A stretch of DNA of 64,000 nucleotides. It comes from CAZCZZ01 sp964503335. Its GTDB lineage: Bacteria; Verrucomicrobiota; Kiritimatiellia; CAIVKH01. The notes under the pieces are model-generated. The model was given only the letters and a program-made list of their open reading frames with translations, had not been told where the DNA came from and made no database searches. How positions within the stretch are numbered: the first letter of the stretch is position 1; each line of letters begins with the position of its first letter. The position numbers were made by a program, and so were the translations under genes. Below, in pieces: positions 36,176-45,369 of the stretch. The stretch spans positions 51,671 to 115,670 of the forward strand of contig CAZCZZ010000004.1 of NCBI GenBank assembly GCA_964503335.1, given 5' to 3'.

Positions 36176-36652
36176 TTACGGCGTAACGGAAAGGAGTGCC
36201 TTCTCGACCTCGGCTACAGACGTCGCGAACAGGATGTCCTGAATCGCGCCCTGCGGATCGAGCGTGAAGAGGGCGATCTTGCCGGGCTGGCTCGGATAGG
36301 TCGTGGCAAAGGCCGGGTCGTCCGCAAGAAGGATGCGAAACGGGTACTTCTTCATTTTCGGCAGCGCAAACAAGGTCGTGATGATCGCGGGCATCGGCGT
36401 GATGTCGGAAACGTACTCCGCCTTGTGGCTGGAAAGGAAATCGGCAGGCTTCTTTGCAAGCCAGTCGTTGATGGCTCCGGAAACGGACTTCTCGCTCGCG
36501 ATGATGACAAACCGTGTTTCCGGCGACAGGGTGTTCGTGGTTCCGAAAGCGTCCTTGACCGTGTAGGCCGGAAACTTGGCACCCTTTTCGAGCGTTGCGG
36601 CATCAGACTGGGCGGCAAAAAACAAAACGGTAAGCAATAGAATGTGTTTCAT
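36176..36652 (-). CDS. Exported thioredoxin-fold protein without CxxC
   Basis: 158 residues from an ATG at 36652. The signal peptide ends SDAATLEKG. The mature part reads like a peroxiredoxin/thioredoxin fold of the YtfJ or AhpC-like kind (GAKFPAYTVKDAFGTTNTLSPETRFVIIASE, PFRILLADDPAFATTYPSQPGKIALFTLDPQG), but no CxxC or peroxidatic cysteine is present; the mature chain has no cysteine at all. It therefore should not act as a redox enzyme. Role unknown. It diverges from the methyltransferase gene, whose start is 100 bases away. Confidence 0.7.
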   Translation of the reverse strand: MKHILLLTVLFFAAQSDAATLEKGAKFPAYTVKDAFGTTNTLSPETRFVIIASEKSVSGAINDWLAKKPADFLSSHKAEYVSDITPMPAIITTLFALPKMKKYPFRILLADDPAFATTYPSQPGKIALFTLDPQGAIQDILFATSVAEVEKALLSVTP

Positions 36653-36752
36653 GGGGTCCCTGAGTTCGCAGGATGGTACGTGGTGAGGACCGGCGTGTGA
36701 AGGAAGTTTCGCTTGCGACGGTCGGACCATTTGCGCGAACGTGCGGTCCGGC

Positions 36753-37664
36753 ATGACGAAGTGGGATGAGCTCTTGGTGCAGGCGGAGCGGAAGCGAAGG
36801 GGACACGGCTTCGGGTCAGATGCCGCGTTCCGCCTTTTCGACGGTGCGAGCGATGGAGCACACGGCGTGTACATCGATGTCTTCGCCGGGCGATGGCTCG
36901 TTCAAACCCTTGCCGCATCCCTTCCGGGCGGATTGAGTGAAGCGATCGCAACGCGCGACGTGGCGTGGTGGTGGAAGCGGCTTGATCAGAACGAAAAGGA
37001 CTCGCCGGTCCCCATGACAACCATGGCCACCGATGATCCCTTCCTGATCGTCGAGCACACGCTGCATTTCGAAATCAGCTTCCGTAGCGGATACTCGCAG
37101 GGGCTGTTCATCGACCAGCGCGACAACCGCAGGCGGGTGCGTGACGAAACGAAGCCGGGGCAGCGCGTCCTGAACCTGTTTGCCTACACGGGCGGATTCA
37201 GCGTGGCCGCCGCGTCGGCGGGCGCCATCACGACAACCGTGGACCTGTCCGCCACGTACCTCGAGTGGGCCAAGCGAAATTTCCGCCACAACAGGATCGA
37301 TCCCGAGGCGCATTTCTTCATCAAGGGCGATGCGATGGACTGGCTCGGTGCCTTCGCCAAGAAGCAGCGCTTCTTCGATGGCATCGTGTTGGACCCCCCT
37401 ACGTTCAGCCGCATCAAGGGACACGGCACCTGGCGCGCGGAAACCGACTACCATCTCCTCGTTGAAGCCGCCGCGCGCGTGCTCAATCCGGGCGGCTGGA
37501 TCTTCGCGTCTACAAATTGCCGCAAGCTCGACGCTGAATCCTTTCAATCCCACCTGCGACTGGGCTTTTCAGCGGCTGCCAGAACCTGCGCGATGACACA
37601 GGGTGGCATGCCGCCGGATTTTACGGGGGAGCCGTATCTCCTCAACACATGGTGCAGGAGTTGA
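36753..37664 (+). CDS. Class I SAM-dependent rRNA methyltransferase-like protein (RlmI/RlmK C-terminal type)
   Basis: 303 residues from the ATG at 36753; an upstream GTG at 36741 is possible. The protein matches the methyltransferase half of RlmI/YccW-type enzymes: DVFAGRWLVQTLA, SGYSQGLFIDQRDNRRRV, the SAM-binding NLFAYTGGFSVAAA, VDLSATYLEWAKRN, and the catalytic LDPPTFSRIK, followed by LNPGGWIFASTNCRK. The PUA domain found at the N-terminus of E. coli RlmI is absent. The family modifies 23S rRNA bases, so that is the most likely substrate, though the precise position cannot be read. Neighbours give no extra clue. Confidence 0.85.
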   Translation: MTKWDELLVQAERKRRGHGFGSDAAFRLFDGASDGAHGVYIDVFAGRWLVQTLAASLPGGLSEAIATRDVAWWWKRLDQNEKDSPVPMTTMATDDPFLIVEHTLHFEISFRSGYSQGLFIDQRDNRRRVRDETKPGQRVLNLFAYTGGFSVAAASAGAITTTVDLSATYLEWAKRNFRHNRIDPEAHFFIKGDAMDWLGAFAKKQRFFDGIVLDPPTFSRIKGHGTWRAETDYHLLVEAAARVLNPGGWIFASTNCRKLDAESFQSHLRLGFSAAARTCAMTQGGMPPDFTGEPYLLNTWCRS

Positions 37665-37671
37665 CGGAGCG

Positions 37672-38502
37672 CTACTTGTCCGGCGGCGCGTATTTTTTCT
37701 GCACCTGCTTGGCAAGGACCGTCGTGAGGTACGAGGCGAGGCCCGCGGCGAAGATGGGGACCCAGAAGGACATGCGCTCCAACGTCTGGTGGCTGATCGC
37801 GGTTCGACCTCCGAACCCCAGCTTCTGTCCGATCATCTCCAGGGAGTTCGAGGTGTAGGTATTGGCGATCCACCACGCGGCGATGAGCGCGCCGAGCGCG
37901 GGTGTTCGCAGAAAGAGCTTCCGGGAAATCTGTGAGCCAATGTGATGGCCCAACTCCTTGGTCTCCCGGATGCCATTCGCCAGCCACTCCGGCCACGCCT
38001 GCCCGTTCCATGGGGCCAGCAGAGCCGTTCGCTCTTCACGCAGGGCGGCGATGTCGCGTCGGCTTCCCTGAATCCCGTGACGCAGGCCTTCCGGGAGTGC
38101 CGCATGCGCCGCGTCGTGCTGTCCGTCACACGCCAGGAGGCCGAGATCATGCATCATCTGATCGCACTCTTTGCGATGGGAGCGAATGCGGTCGCGGAGA
38201 ATAAGCCGGTCCAGCATGCCGCGCGCGATGACGACCCAGCGCATGAGCTGGCTCGCCTTCTTGTAGTCGCGCCGGTCATTCTCGAGCGAATGCTTCAATT
38301 CGGAACGAAGCGAAGCGAGCAGGTCGGTCTCCGGTTTAATCCGGTCCTTCAGGGCCTGCAGGTCGGGTTGAGCAGGTTCGGGCAAGGCGGAAAGATGCTT
38401 CCCCGCATCCACGAGCAGCCTGCGTTCGACCTTCGAAGCCGCGCGCAAGCGCCGGTCGAGCGACAACGAAGAAAATGCCGCGGCCCATTGCGAACCCGCC
38501 AT
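37672..38502 (-). CDS. Membrane protein of unknown function
   Basis: 276 residues. The N-terminal 150 residues are helical and charged with a possible coiled coil (VERRLLVDAGKHLSAL, LASLRSELKHSLENDRRDYKKASQLMRWVVIA). Two hydrophobic segments follow near the C-terminus (TPALGALIAAWWIANTYTSN and MSFWVPIFAAGLASYLTTVLA). No family recognised. It is encoded 67 bases after the next membrane protein on the same strand, so they may be co-transcribed and may form a complex. The stop lies 8 bases from the stop of the methyltransferase gene on the other strand. Confidence 0.65.
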   Translation of the reverse strand: MAGSQWAAAFSSLSLDRRLRAASKVERRLLVDAGKHLSALPEPAQPDLQALKDRIKPETDLLASLRSELKHSLENDRRDYKKASQLMRWVVIARGMLDRLILRDRIRSHRKECDQMMHDLGLLACDGQHDAAHAALPEGLRHGIQGSRRDIAALREERTALLAPWNGQAWPEWLANGIRETKELGHHIGSQISRKLFLRTPALGALIAAWWIANTYTSNSLEMIGQKLGFGGRTAISHQTLERMSFWVPIFAAGLASYLTTVLAKQVQKKYAPPDK

Positions 38503-38569
38503 CGAGAATCACGCCTCCTGTGGAGATTTCTATTCCTTCGCGCCGCCTTCGGCCACAGCTTTTTTGAGG

Positions 38570-39178
38570 TCAGGAACCGATGTGTCGCGTGATCCGGTCG
38601 GCGGCGAAGAAGACGGTGTAGAACCAGAAGCTGTATTGGACCGACGTGGTGAAGCCATGGAGGATACTCCGCGGCCAGCTCCCTCGGCAGCGGCGTCCGC
38701 GCGTCACAAGAAAGCGAAGGGACCGCCGGTGAAACCAATAGAGGGGAATGAACACCGCGATGATGACGTTGAAGCCTGCCCACATGATCCAGCAGATGAC
38801 GAAGGTCACGAGAAGGGCAATGAGAAGATCGATAAGAAATCCGACAATGATTCCGAGGATTCCCGCCTCTGCCCCTGCTTCCGTGAAAAACCCGTCGCTC
38901 GGAATCGATGACCCGTCCCACACATCCGCCGCCGACCCGACAGGCCAGTCGACGATAGCCCGCTCCTTTTCGTTGAAGCGCACGCCGAGATACAGGAGAA
39001 CCGTGAAGTACACGAACATGAGCAGCGCCATGATCCCCGTGACGATTTCCAGCTCGGTCCAGATGGACTTCTTCACGTTCAGCAGGACTGCCGGAGTAAC
39101 CACCGCCACGATGCCGACCGACATCAAGAACGACGTCTTCAGACTCCATTTCGGACGTGGCTGGTGCTTGATCTTCAT
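38570..39178 (-). CDS. Multi-pass membrane protein of unknown function
   Basis: 202 residues with four to five hydrophobic segments (LKTSFLMSVGIVAVVTPAVLLN, IVTGIMALLMFVYFTVLLYLGV, AGILGIIVGFLIDLLIALLVTFVICWIMW, NVIIAVFIPLYWF and a weak one near FTTSVQYSFWFYTVFFA). A Lys/Arg-rich N-terminus (MKIKHQPRPKW) suggests it is cytosolic. No conserved family or catalytic motif is recognised. It precedes the other membrane protein. Confidence 0.65.
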   Translation of the reverse strand: MKIKHQPRPKWSLKTSFLMSVGIVAVVTPAVLLNVKKSIWTELEIVTGIMALLMFVYFTVLLYLGVRFNEKERAIVDWPVGSAADVWDGSSIPSDGFFTEAGAEAGILGIIVGFLIDLLIALLVTFVICWIMWAGFNVIIAVFIPLYWFHRRSLRFLVTRGRRCRGSWPRSILHGFTTSVQYSFWFYTVFFAADRITRHIGS

Positions 39179-39211
39179 CCTATCGTTCTTCTAAAGCATT
39201 TTCAGAAACGC

Positions 39212-39275
39212 TGTAGCCGCGGCACTCTGCTGCCGCGCCCTTAGGTATACACGCCAGCAGAGTGGCGTGGCTACA
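39212..39275. repeat. Palindromic element after the secreted amylase gene
   Basis: Inverted arms starting tgtagccgcggcactctgctg and ending cagcagagtggcgtggctaca, with a few mismatches, separated by about 20 bases. It lies 17 bases past the stop at 39293 and probably acts as its terminator. It is structurally similar to the elements at 14201, 15489 and 43784. Confidence 0.55.
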
Positions 39276-39292
39276 TCATGGCTTAATCTGCA

Positions 39293-41101
39293 TTAGTCAG
39301 AGACAAGGATGCGGGCGCGCACGGGCGGTATATCGATCTTCAAGGCACCGTCGCGGGAACGTGCTTCGTACGCGGGGTCGAGGAGGTCACGCCACAGGCC
39401 GTCACCCGCGACCAACACGGATGAATCGCTGTCCGAGGCATTCAGCAGCACGAGGGTCCGCGCTTTCTCGCTCTCGCGCCAGAAGGCGTAGGTGCGCTGC
39501 TTGTCATCCACCGCGGCGACGCGGAAGGAGCCGGAGCGCAGCTCCTCGCGGTCATGGCGGATCCGGATGAGGTCGCGGTAGGTTTCATGGATCGACGTGT
39601 TGAAGGCCACGGGGATTGGCGATTCGCGCAGGGACTGGTCGGGGTTGTGCGCTTCGGGCTCGTAGGCGAGGTCGGCCCACACCATCGGCTTCCGGCAGCT
39701 CGGTTCGTTTGCCCCCCACATCCCCGCTTCGTCACCGTAGTAGATCACGGGGGAGCCGATGTACGTCATCTGCATGGTCATCGCGAGTTTCTGTCGCGCC
39801 AGCTCGGCATCCGTCGGCGCGCGTTCATCAAGGAGGCCCCTCTCGGGTCGCGCCTGGTCGTGGTAGGCGCCCCAGTCGCGGAACGGGAGCTTGCCGCGGT
39901 TGACGGCGTGCGTGGAAACCCGCGCCATGTCGTGGCTGTCGAGGAGGTTGAACTGGGCGTAATTCACGCTGTCGTCGTAGGCCTCACGGAGTTCGCGCAG
40001 GAGGGCGTCGAACCGCGAGGCGGGGATCGGATTTGCCGAGAAGAGAAACTCGTCGCAGGCGAAGGCGAAGTTGTAGTTCATGACCGCGTCAAACTCATCG
40101 CCGCTGAGCCACGGCTTCATGGATTCAGGGTTCATCACGATCTCAGCGACGAGATAGGCGTCGGGGTTGATCGCCTTTACGTGCTTTCGCCACTGTTTCC
40201 AGAAGGGATGATCGACGCAGAACGCGACGTCGAGACGCCAGCCGTCGATGCCGTCGCTTGGATCACCGTCGCCGTCCGGATCCATCCAGCGCTTCGTGAT
40301 CGCAAAGATGTAATCGCGCGGTCCGGGGTGTAGCCCCTCGCCCGTCTCGGTCCACTCCGGCAGCTCGCGTGTGCCGAACCAGCCGGCGAAATCGAAGGTT
40401 GTCCCCTTCTCCGCATCGTCCCACGAGGTAATGACGAACCAGTCCTTATAAGGAGATTCAAGCTGTCGCTTCTTCACGTCTTCAAACACCCAGCTCCGGA
40501 TGCCCATGTGATTGAAGACGCCGTCGAGGATGACGCGCATGCCACGCTTATGGCATTCACGGATGAGGTTGAGGAACATCGTGTCGGCGGAGGTCCAGGA
40601 CCACGAGGTATAGTCACCGGGGTTTTCATCCGCGAGTTTCTGCCAGTCCCCTGCCCTGTCCGGACCGAACGACGGGTCGATGTGGTGATACGACATCGCG
40701 TCGTACTTGTGCAGCGACGGCGAGGCGAACACGGGATTGAAGTAGATCGCCGTGATGCCGAGGTCCTGCAGGTAGTCCAGCTTGTCGAACACGCCCTGCA
40801 AATCGCCACCGTACCGGCGTCGCTGGATGTTGAGCCAGACGTCGCGGCCGTTGGACTGCTCCCACGGCTGCATCTTGTACCAGTCCGATGTCCACGGGTG
40901 AGGCCGCCATGGTTCGTCGAGGAAGTGCGGCCATGAGCCGCGAATGTCTTCCAGCACGGGATCATTCGCCGGGTCGCCGTTGCGAAAACGGTCGGGGAAG
41001 ATCTGATACCAGACCTGGTCCTTTACCCAGGCGGGCGTCCAATCCGCGTGAACGACAACGGGGGCCAAAAGTGTCACAGCCAGCAGAAGGCGTTTCGTCA
41101 T
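39293..41101 (-). CDS. Secreted GH13 alpha-amylase (neopullulanase/cyclomaltodextrinase-like)
   Basis: 602 residues from an ATG at 41101. The signal peptide ends VVVHADW. The GH13 core begins VKDQVWYQIFPDRFRNGD and shows ITAIYFNPVFASPSLHKYDAMSYHHID, LDGVFNHMG, nucleophile Asp291 (DGWRLDVAF), acid/base Glu320 (LVAEIVM) and Asp391 (LLDSHDMARV). The DEFDAVMNYNFAFACDEFL stretch is typical of the GH13_20 group, which hydrolyses cyclodextrins, pullulan and maltodextrins. The signal peptide is atypical for those mostly cytosolic enzymes, so it is likely periplasmic or secreted, feeding oligosaccharides to the importer. It diverges from the AI-2E transporter gene. Confidence 0.92.
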   Translation of the reverse strand: MTKRLLLAVTLLAPVVVHADWTPAWVKDQVWYQIFPDRFRNGDPANDPVLEDIRGSWPHFLDEPWRPHPWTSDWYKMQPWEQSNGRDVWLNIQRRRYGGDLQGVFDKLDYLQDLGITAIYFNPVFASPSLHKYDAMSYHHIDPSFGPDRAGDWQKLADENPGDYTSWSWTSADTMFLNLIRECHKRGMRVILDGVFNHMGIRSWVFEDVKKRQLESPYKDWFVITSWDDAEKGTTFDFAGWFGTRELPEWTETGEGLHPGPRDYIFAITKRWMDPDGDGDPSDGIDGWRLDVAFCVDHPFWKQWRKHVKAINPDAYLVAEIVMNPESMKPWLSGDEFDAVMNYNFAFACDEFLFSANPIPASRFDALLRELREAYDDSVNYAQFNLLDSHDMARVSTHAVNRGKLPFRDWGAYHDQARPERGLLDERAPTDAELARQKLAMTMQMTYIGSPVIYYGDEAGMWGANEPSCRKPMVWADLAYEPEAHNPDQSLRESPIPVAFNTSIHETYRDLIRIRHDREELRSGSFRVAAVDDKQRTYAFWRESEKARTLVLLNASDSDSSVLVAGDGLWRDLLDPAYEARSRDGALKIDIPPVRARILVSD

Positions 41102-41193
41102 GCGACGGACTCTGCCATGCTTGACGCAGCGCGTCACTTTTTTGATCGTTCCTGAAATTATCTCTGGCAAGCTCCGCGCGAGGGAAGTCGATT

Positions 41194-42342
41194 ATGGGCG
41201 AGCAGCAACAGACAACAACCGGTGGATCAGGCGTCCGGCGCTTCTTCAACAACCACTGGGAGAAGATGGTCCTCTGGGCCATCTTGATCGGCTTGTTCTA
41301 TCTCCTGCGGCCCTTCTTCCTCCTGATCTTCGTCACGTTCCTCATGACATACATCACGCGCAGCGTCGTGGACTGGCTTGTAAGCCGAACGAACACGAAC
41401 TACCGGCTGGCAACCGTTTTTGTGTTTCTGGTGTTCGTCGGATTGATGGGCGTCGCCGGCTCGTGGATCGGTCCGCGCCTGATCGTGGAATCAAACCAGA
41501 TCGTAAGCCAACTCGCTGGCGACGGGGAGCAGCAGACGCGCGAGAAGACAAACCAGTTCGTGGAGAATCTCGTCGTGCGCATCGTGGGTACGGAACAGGG
41601 ACAGGCCATCCTCGGGTCGGAACGGTACGCAGCATTGATGGAATCCTTGCGCGCCGACGCCGCAGAGGCCCTGAACAAGGCGCTGCCGGGGGTCCTGACC
41701 AAGCTGCTGCACCTTGTAAAACTGGGTTGGGAGCTGCTGGTGACCCTTCTTTTAGGAATTGTGTTCTCCTTCATGCTGGTATGGGACTGGAAGAGGATCG
41801 TTAAGAATATGCGCGACCTCGAGAAGAGTTCCATTCGCACCTTCTACTCCGGTGCGGCGCCGCATCTCCAGGCCTTTGCCGATATTCTGGGGAAGGCCTT
41901 GCGAGCCCAGGCGATGATCGCTGCGGTGAACACGGTCCTGACGGGTCTTGGTCTCTGGTACTACGACGTCCCGAACATCGCACTGCTTTCGACCATCGTC
42001 TTCATCTGCGGGTTTATTCCCATTCTGGGAACCTTCATCAGCTCCGTGCCGATCCTGCTCTTCTCGATCCAGGTCGGTGGCCTGGCGCTGGCCTTTCACC
42101 TCGTGGTCTTGATTGCAGTCGTCCATGCCTTCGAGGCGTACGTCCTCAATCCCCGCATCACGGCGGGCGTGTTGCACGCACATCCCCTGCTCGTCCTCGG
42201 ACTGCTCCTGATCGGCGAACGCTTCTTCGGCCTGTGGGGTCTCGTAGTCGGTGTGCCGATCGGCTACTACGTGATCAATGTGCTGACGGCGAGGGATGAC
42301 GCGGAAACCGAGGCGGCAGAAGCAGAGTCTGGCAGGGCATGA
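41194..42342 (+). CDS. AI-2E (PerM) family transporter
   Basis: 382 residues; GAGGGA lies upstream of the ATG. A hydrophobic N-terminal region (MVLWAILIGLFYLLRPFFLLIFVTFLMTYI) is followed by a soluble segment and the family core with multiple helices (LLVTLLLGIVFSFMLVWDW, IALLSTIVFICGFIPILGTFISSVPILL, LLVLGLLLIGERFFGLWGLVVGVPIGYYV). The PILGTFISSVP and GLWGLVVGVP signatures are typical of the PerM family. Members export autoinducer-2 or act as Na+/H+ antiporters; which applies here cannot be read. The C-terminus is Glu/Ala-rich. Confidence 0.88.
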   Translation: MGEQQQTTTGGSGVRRFFNNHWEKMVLWAILIGLFYLLRPFFLLIFVTFLMTYITRSVVDWLVSRTNTNYRLATVFVFLVFVGLMGVAGSWIGPRLIVESNQIVSQLAGDGEQQTREKTNQFVENLVVRIVGTEQGQAILGSERYAALMESLRADAAEALNKALPGVLTKLLHLVKLGWELLVTLLLGIVFSFMLVWDWKRIVKNMRDLEKSSIRTFYSGAAPHLQAFADILGKALRAQAMIAAVNTVLTGLGLWYYDVPNIALLSTIVFICGFIPILGTFISSVPILLFSIQVGGLALAFHLVVLIAVVHAFEAYVLNPRITAGVLHAHPLLVLGLLLIGERFFGLWGLVVGVPIGYYVINVLTARDDAETEAAEAESGRA

Positions 42343-42369
42343 TCGCGTCGTCGTTCCGCATGTTTGAAC

Positions 42370-43779
42370 ATGAAGAGATTCCTCCTCATCGCGTTCGTGT
42401 CGTCATCGGTTGATGCGGCGACGCTCTCTGTCACAACTACCAATGATGTGATCGCCGACGACGGGTTGCTGAGCCTTCGCGAAGCGGTGCTTTGGGCCAA
42501 TACGAACGCGGGGGTCGATACCATCACGCTTCCGGAGGGAACATACGTGCTGTCGATTCCGGGGGCCGATGACGAGTCGCTCCAAGGCGACCTTGATTTC
42601 CGGGACAGTGCGATCATCGAGGGCGCGGGAGCGCGCACGACGATCATCGATGCGAACGGGATCGACCGCGTGATGTTCTTCGACCAGAACATCGAGATGA
42701 GGATCTCCGACATCGCAATCGTCGGAGGTCTCTCGACGATCGGCTCCGGGCTTTACAACCAGAGCACCACCTTTATGTCGCGCTGCCAGGTGATTGGCAA
42801 CGGGGCCTACGCGTACGGCGGTGGCATCGAGCAATATTCCGGCGCGCTCTTTATCGATCAATCCGCCATCTACTTCAACGAGTGCGGTGATTCCGGCGGT
42901 GGCGGCATCGATGTCATCGGCGGAATCCTGTCCATCTCCAACAGCACCATCGCCCTGAACGCGTCCCGCGCGGGTGGCGGTATTTTCCGCTCCGGCGGTG
43001 AGGTTCATCTTTTCAGCAGCACCGTCGTTTCCAACAGCGCCGTACTCGCGGGAGGCGGAATCTGGGGCGGCGTTTCCAGCATGGCGAATACGCTTGTCGC
43101 GACAAACAACGCGCCCAGCTCGCCGGACATCCAGGGCCTCGTGGGCTCGTTGGGCTTCAACCTGGTCGGCTTTTCGGGCGGCTCCGCCGGTTATGTGGGC
43201 ACCGATCTCCTCGACGTCCTGCCCGTGATCGGAAGCCTGCGCTTCCGCGGCGGGACCACGCCGACGCATGCACTGTTTGCCGGCAGTCCGGCGATCAACC
43301 GCGGCGACCCCGCCTACCCCACCAACGCCGTGCCCTACGATCAACGCGGCGTCGATTTCCCTCGCCAGCGCGGCCTGCGCGTGGATATCGGGGCCTACGA
43401 GTTTCTTCGTCCGGATGAAGATGCCGACGGGATCGAGGACGATTGGGAAATGTTCTACGGATTGAATCCGACGAATGCGAGCGACGCCGTGGAGCACGGT
43501 GATAGAGACGGATTCAACAATCTCGAAGAGTACATCGCCGACACCAACCCGAACGACGGCCTGTCCTACTTCCGCATTCTCCAAATCGACCCCGGCCCAA
43601 CCATCACGTTCAACTCCTCCACCTCACGCCTCTATCGGTTGCAGCTCGATCCGGACCTGTCCACCGCCCTCTGGACAAACGCCACACCATGGGTCACCGG
43701 CCTCGTCGCCACCACCACCTACATCGACACCAACACCCTCCCCTCGCAATTCTACCGCGCCAACGTCCGCATCCCCTGA
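42370..43779 (+). CDS. Secreted beta-helix protein with CSLREA motif and TSP3 domain
   Basis: 469 residues from the ATG at 42370. The signal peptide ends SVDAATLS. The N-terminus has a CSLREA-like motif (DDGLLSLREAVLWANTNAG), then a right-handed parallel beta-helix (repeated GGGI and STIALN rungs, about 90-280), a choice-of-anchor-type segment (AGSPAINRGDP, DIGAYEF), and a TSP3-like unit (DADGIEDDWEMFYGLNPTNASDAVEHGDRDGFNNLEEYIADTNP). No catalytic residues of pectate lyases are evident, so an adhesive or structural surface protein is most likely. It follows the AI-2E gene by 27 bases but seems unrelated in function. Confidence 0.82.
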   Translation: MKRFLLIAFVSSSVDAATLSVTTTNDVIADDGLLSLREAVLWANTNAGVDTITLPEGTYVLSIPGADDESLQGDLDFRDSAIIEGAGARTTIIDANGIDRVMFFDQNIEMRISDIAIVGGLSTIGSGLYNQSTTFMSRCQVIGNGAYAYGGGIEQYSGALFIDQSAIYFNECGDSGGGGIDVIGGILSISNSTIALNASRAGGGIFRSGGEVHLFSSTVVSNSAVLAGGGIWGGVSSMANTLVATNNAPSSPDIQGLVGSLGFNLVGFSGGSAGYVGTDLLDVLPVIGSLRFRGGTTPTHALFAGSPAINRGDPAYPTNAVPYDQRGVDFPRQRGLRVDIGAYEFLRPDEDADGIEDDWEMFYGLNPTNASDAVEHGDRDGFNNLEEYIADTNPNDGLSYFRILQIDPGPTITFNSSTSRLYRLQLDPDLSTALWTNATPWVTGLVATTTYIDTNTLPSQFYRANVRIP

Positions 43780-43783
43780 GACC

Positions 43784-43835
43784 CGGCCCGACAAGTCGGG
43801 CCCTCCACGAATGGAGGGTCGGACTTGTCGGGCCG
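43784..43835. terminator. 24-bp stem hairpin after the beta-helix gene
   Basis: Arms 43784-43807 and 43812-43835 pair at 22 of 24 positions around a cgaa tetraloop (cggcccgacaagtc.../...gacttgtcgggccg). There is no T-tract. It sits 5 bases past the stop and belongs to the palindromic element type seen elsewhere in the window. Confidence 0.65.
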
Positions 43836-43960
43836 CTGGCTTTCACCCACGTCGACGAACACGCCTCACGGCGATCACTACGAGCGTTTGTAGTTAAGCC
43901 CGTGAGGGCTGTGCTTGGTGGTCTTGATCGTTCCTCCGTTTGCGCTACTCTCCCGCGCGT

Positions 43961-45334
43961 ATGTATGAGGCGGATACGATTGCGGCGATTGCTACGGCGG
44001 CAGGGGCGGCGGGGATTTCGATTGTCCGCGTTTCCGGGCCGGAGGCGTGGCACATTGCAGATAGGATGTTCCGGTGTACGGGTCCCCTGCCCTCCTCGCG
44101 CGAGCCGTTTACGTTTGTTCATGGAAACGTGATCGCGGAGGACGGGTCTGTGCTGGATGAAGGACTGCTCCTCTTGATGAAGGCGCCGCGGAGTTATACG
44201 GGCGAGGACGTGATTGAGATCCAGGCGCATGGCGGGAGCGTCAATGCACGTCGCATCCTCCGTCGCTGCCTCGAAGCCGGCGCACGATCCGCCGAACCCG
44301 GCGAGTTCACCAAGCGCGCTTTCCTGAACGGCCGCATGGATCTGGTTCAAGCCGAGGCCGTGGCCGACCTCATCCACGCCCGCTCCGAGCGAGCCGCGAT
44401 CGCAGCGACCTCCCAACTCGAGGGCGAACTCAGTCGACGCTTCGATTCCATGTACACGGAACTGATGATCACCGCAGCAAACCTAGAAGCCACGCTGGAC
44501 TTCGCCGAAGACGAGTTGCCTCCGACTATTCTGGACGGGTTACGCGAACGCCTCGCGCAAAGTTTAGGAAATATGTCGGACCTGCTTTCGACCTGGACCG
44601 AGGGACACATCCTTCGCGAGGGAGCGGCGGTCGTCATCGCGGGTCGACCCAACGTCGGAAAGTCCACCCTGCTCAACGCGCTCACCGGTCGCGATCGTGC
44701 GATCGTTTCGGACACGCCGGGGACGACGAGGGACTCGATTGAAGAAGGGTTGATGGTTGATGGGTTTCCGATGGTTGTGGTTGATACGGCGGGACTTAGA
44801 GAATCGGATTGCGATATCGAGCAGGAGGGCATCCGCCGCACTCATGCGCAACTTGCTCGGGCAGATATGTTTATGTATGTGATGGACGGAAGTGCCCCAC
44901 CCCACCCCGACGACATTCGACACTTGGCCTCCATTCCACAAGCTCGCACACTGGTGGTCTTGAACAAGTCGGACCTTGGGGATGTGGCCGCGAAGCACCT
45001 CGATCCGGCGTGGCGGTTCGTCAAGATCGCCGCCAGAACGGGAGCCGGGGTGGCCAGCCTGAAGTCCGCGATGCTCGACCTTCTGCTGGGACACGCTGCC
45101 TCGACATCGGGACAGCATGCCGTCATCTCGGAACGGCACCGGAGTCTATTGAGCCAGGCGCGGGATCGCGCCCGCGTCGCCGAGGACCTGCTGTCGTCAA
45201 GCCGGGAGGACGCCGTGACGCTGGCGTCGGACGAACTGCGCGACGCACTGGAGTCGCTCGGCCAGATCACCGGCAAGGCCTATCACGACGAGCTTCTGAA
45301 CAGTATCTTCTCGAGATTCTGTATTGGGAAGTGA
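43961..45334 (+). CDS. mnmE: tRNA modification GTPase MnmE
   Basis: 457 residues from the ATG at 43961. MnmE and MnmG together install the 5-carboxymethylaminomethyl group on wobble U34 of some tRNAs. Visible: the N-terminal tetrahydrofolate-binding domain (DTIAAIATAAGAAGISIVRVSG, SYTGEDVIEIQAHGG), the helical domain, the G domain with P-loop GRPNVGKST, switch I SDTPGTTRDSIEE, DTAGLR and NKSD, and the C-terminal FCIGK with the catalytic Cys. Normal length. The mnmG gene follows 35 bases later, the usual partner. Confidence 0.96.
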   Translation: MYEADTIAAIATAAGAAGISIVRVSGPEAWHIADRMFRCTGPLPSSREPFTFVHGNVIAEDGSVLDEGLLLLMKAPRSYTGEDVIEIQAHGGSVNARRILRRCLEAGARSAEPGEFTKRAFLNGRMDLVQAEAVADLIHARSERAAIAATSQLEGELSRRFDSMYTELMITAANLEATLDFAEDELPPTILDGLRERLAQSLGNMSDLLSTWTEGHILREGAAVVIAGRPNVGKSTLLNALTGRDRAIVSDTPGTTRDSIEEGLMVDGFPMVVVDTAGLRESDCDIEQEGIRRTHAQLARADMFMYVMDGSAPPHPDDIRHLASIPQARTLVVLNKSDLGDVAAKHLDPAWRFVKIAARTGAGVASLKSAMLDLLLGHAASTSGQHAVISERHRSLLSQARDRARVAEDLLSSSREDAVTLASDELRDALESLGQITGKAYHDELLNSIFSRFCIGK

Positions 45335-45369
45335 TAGGGCGAGATTCGAGATGTGAGTACGAACAGCGC

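Noticed and set aside
44809..45369. N-terminal extension of mnmG in the same frame
   Set aside because: It overlaps mnmE almost completely, has no conserved residues and would put 187 unrelated residues before the normal MnmG start.
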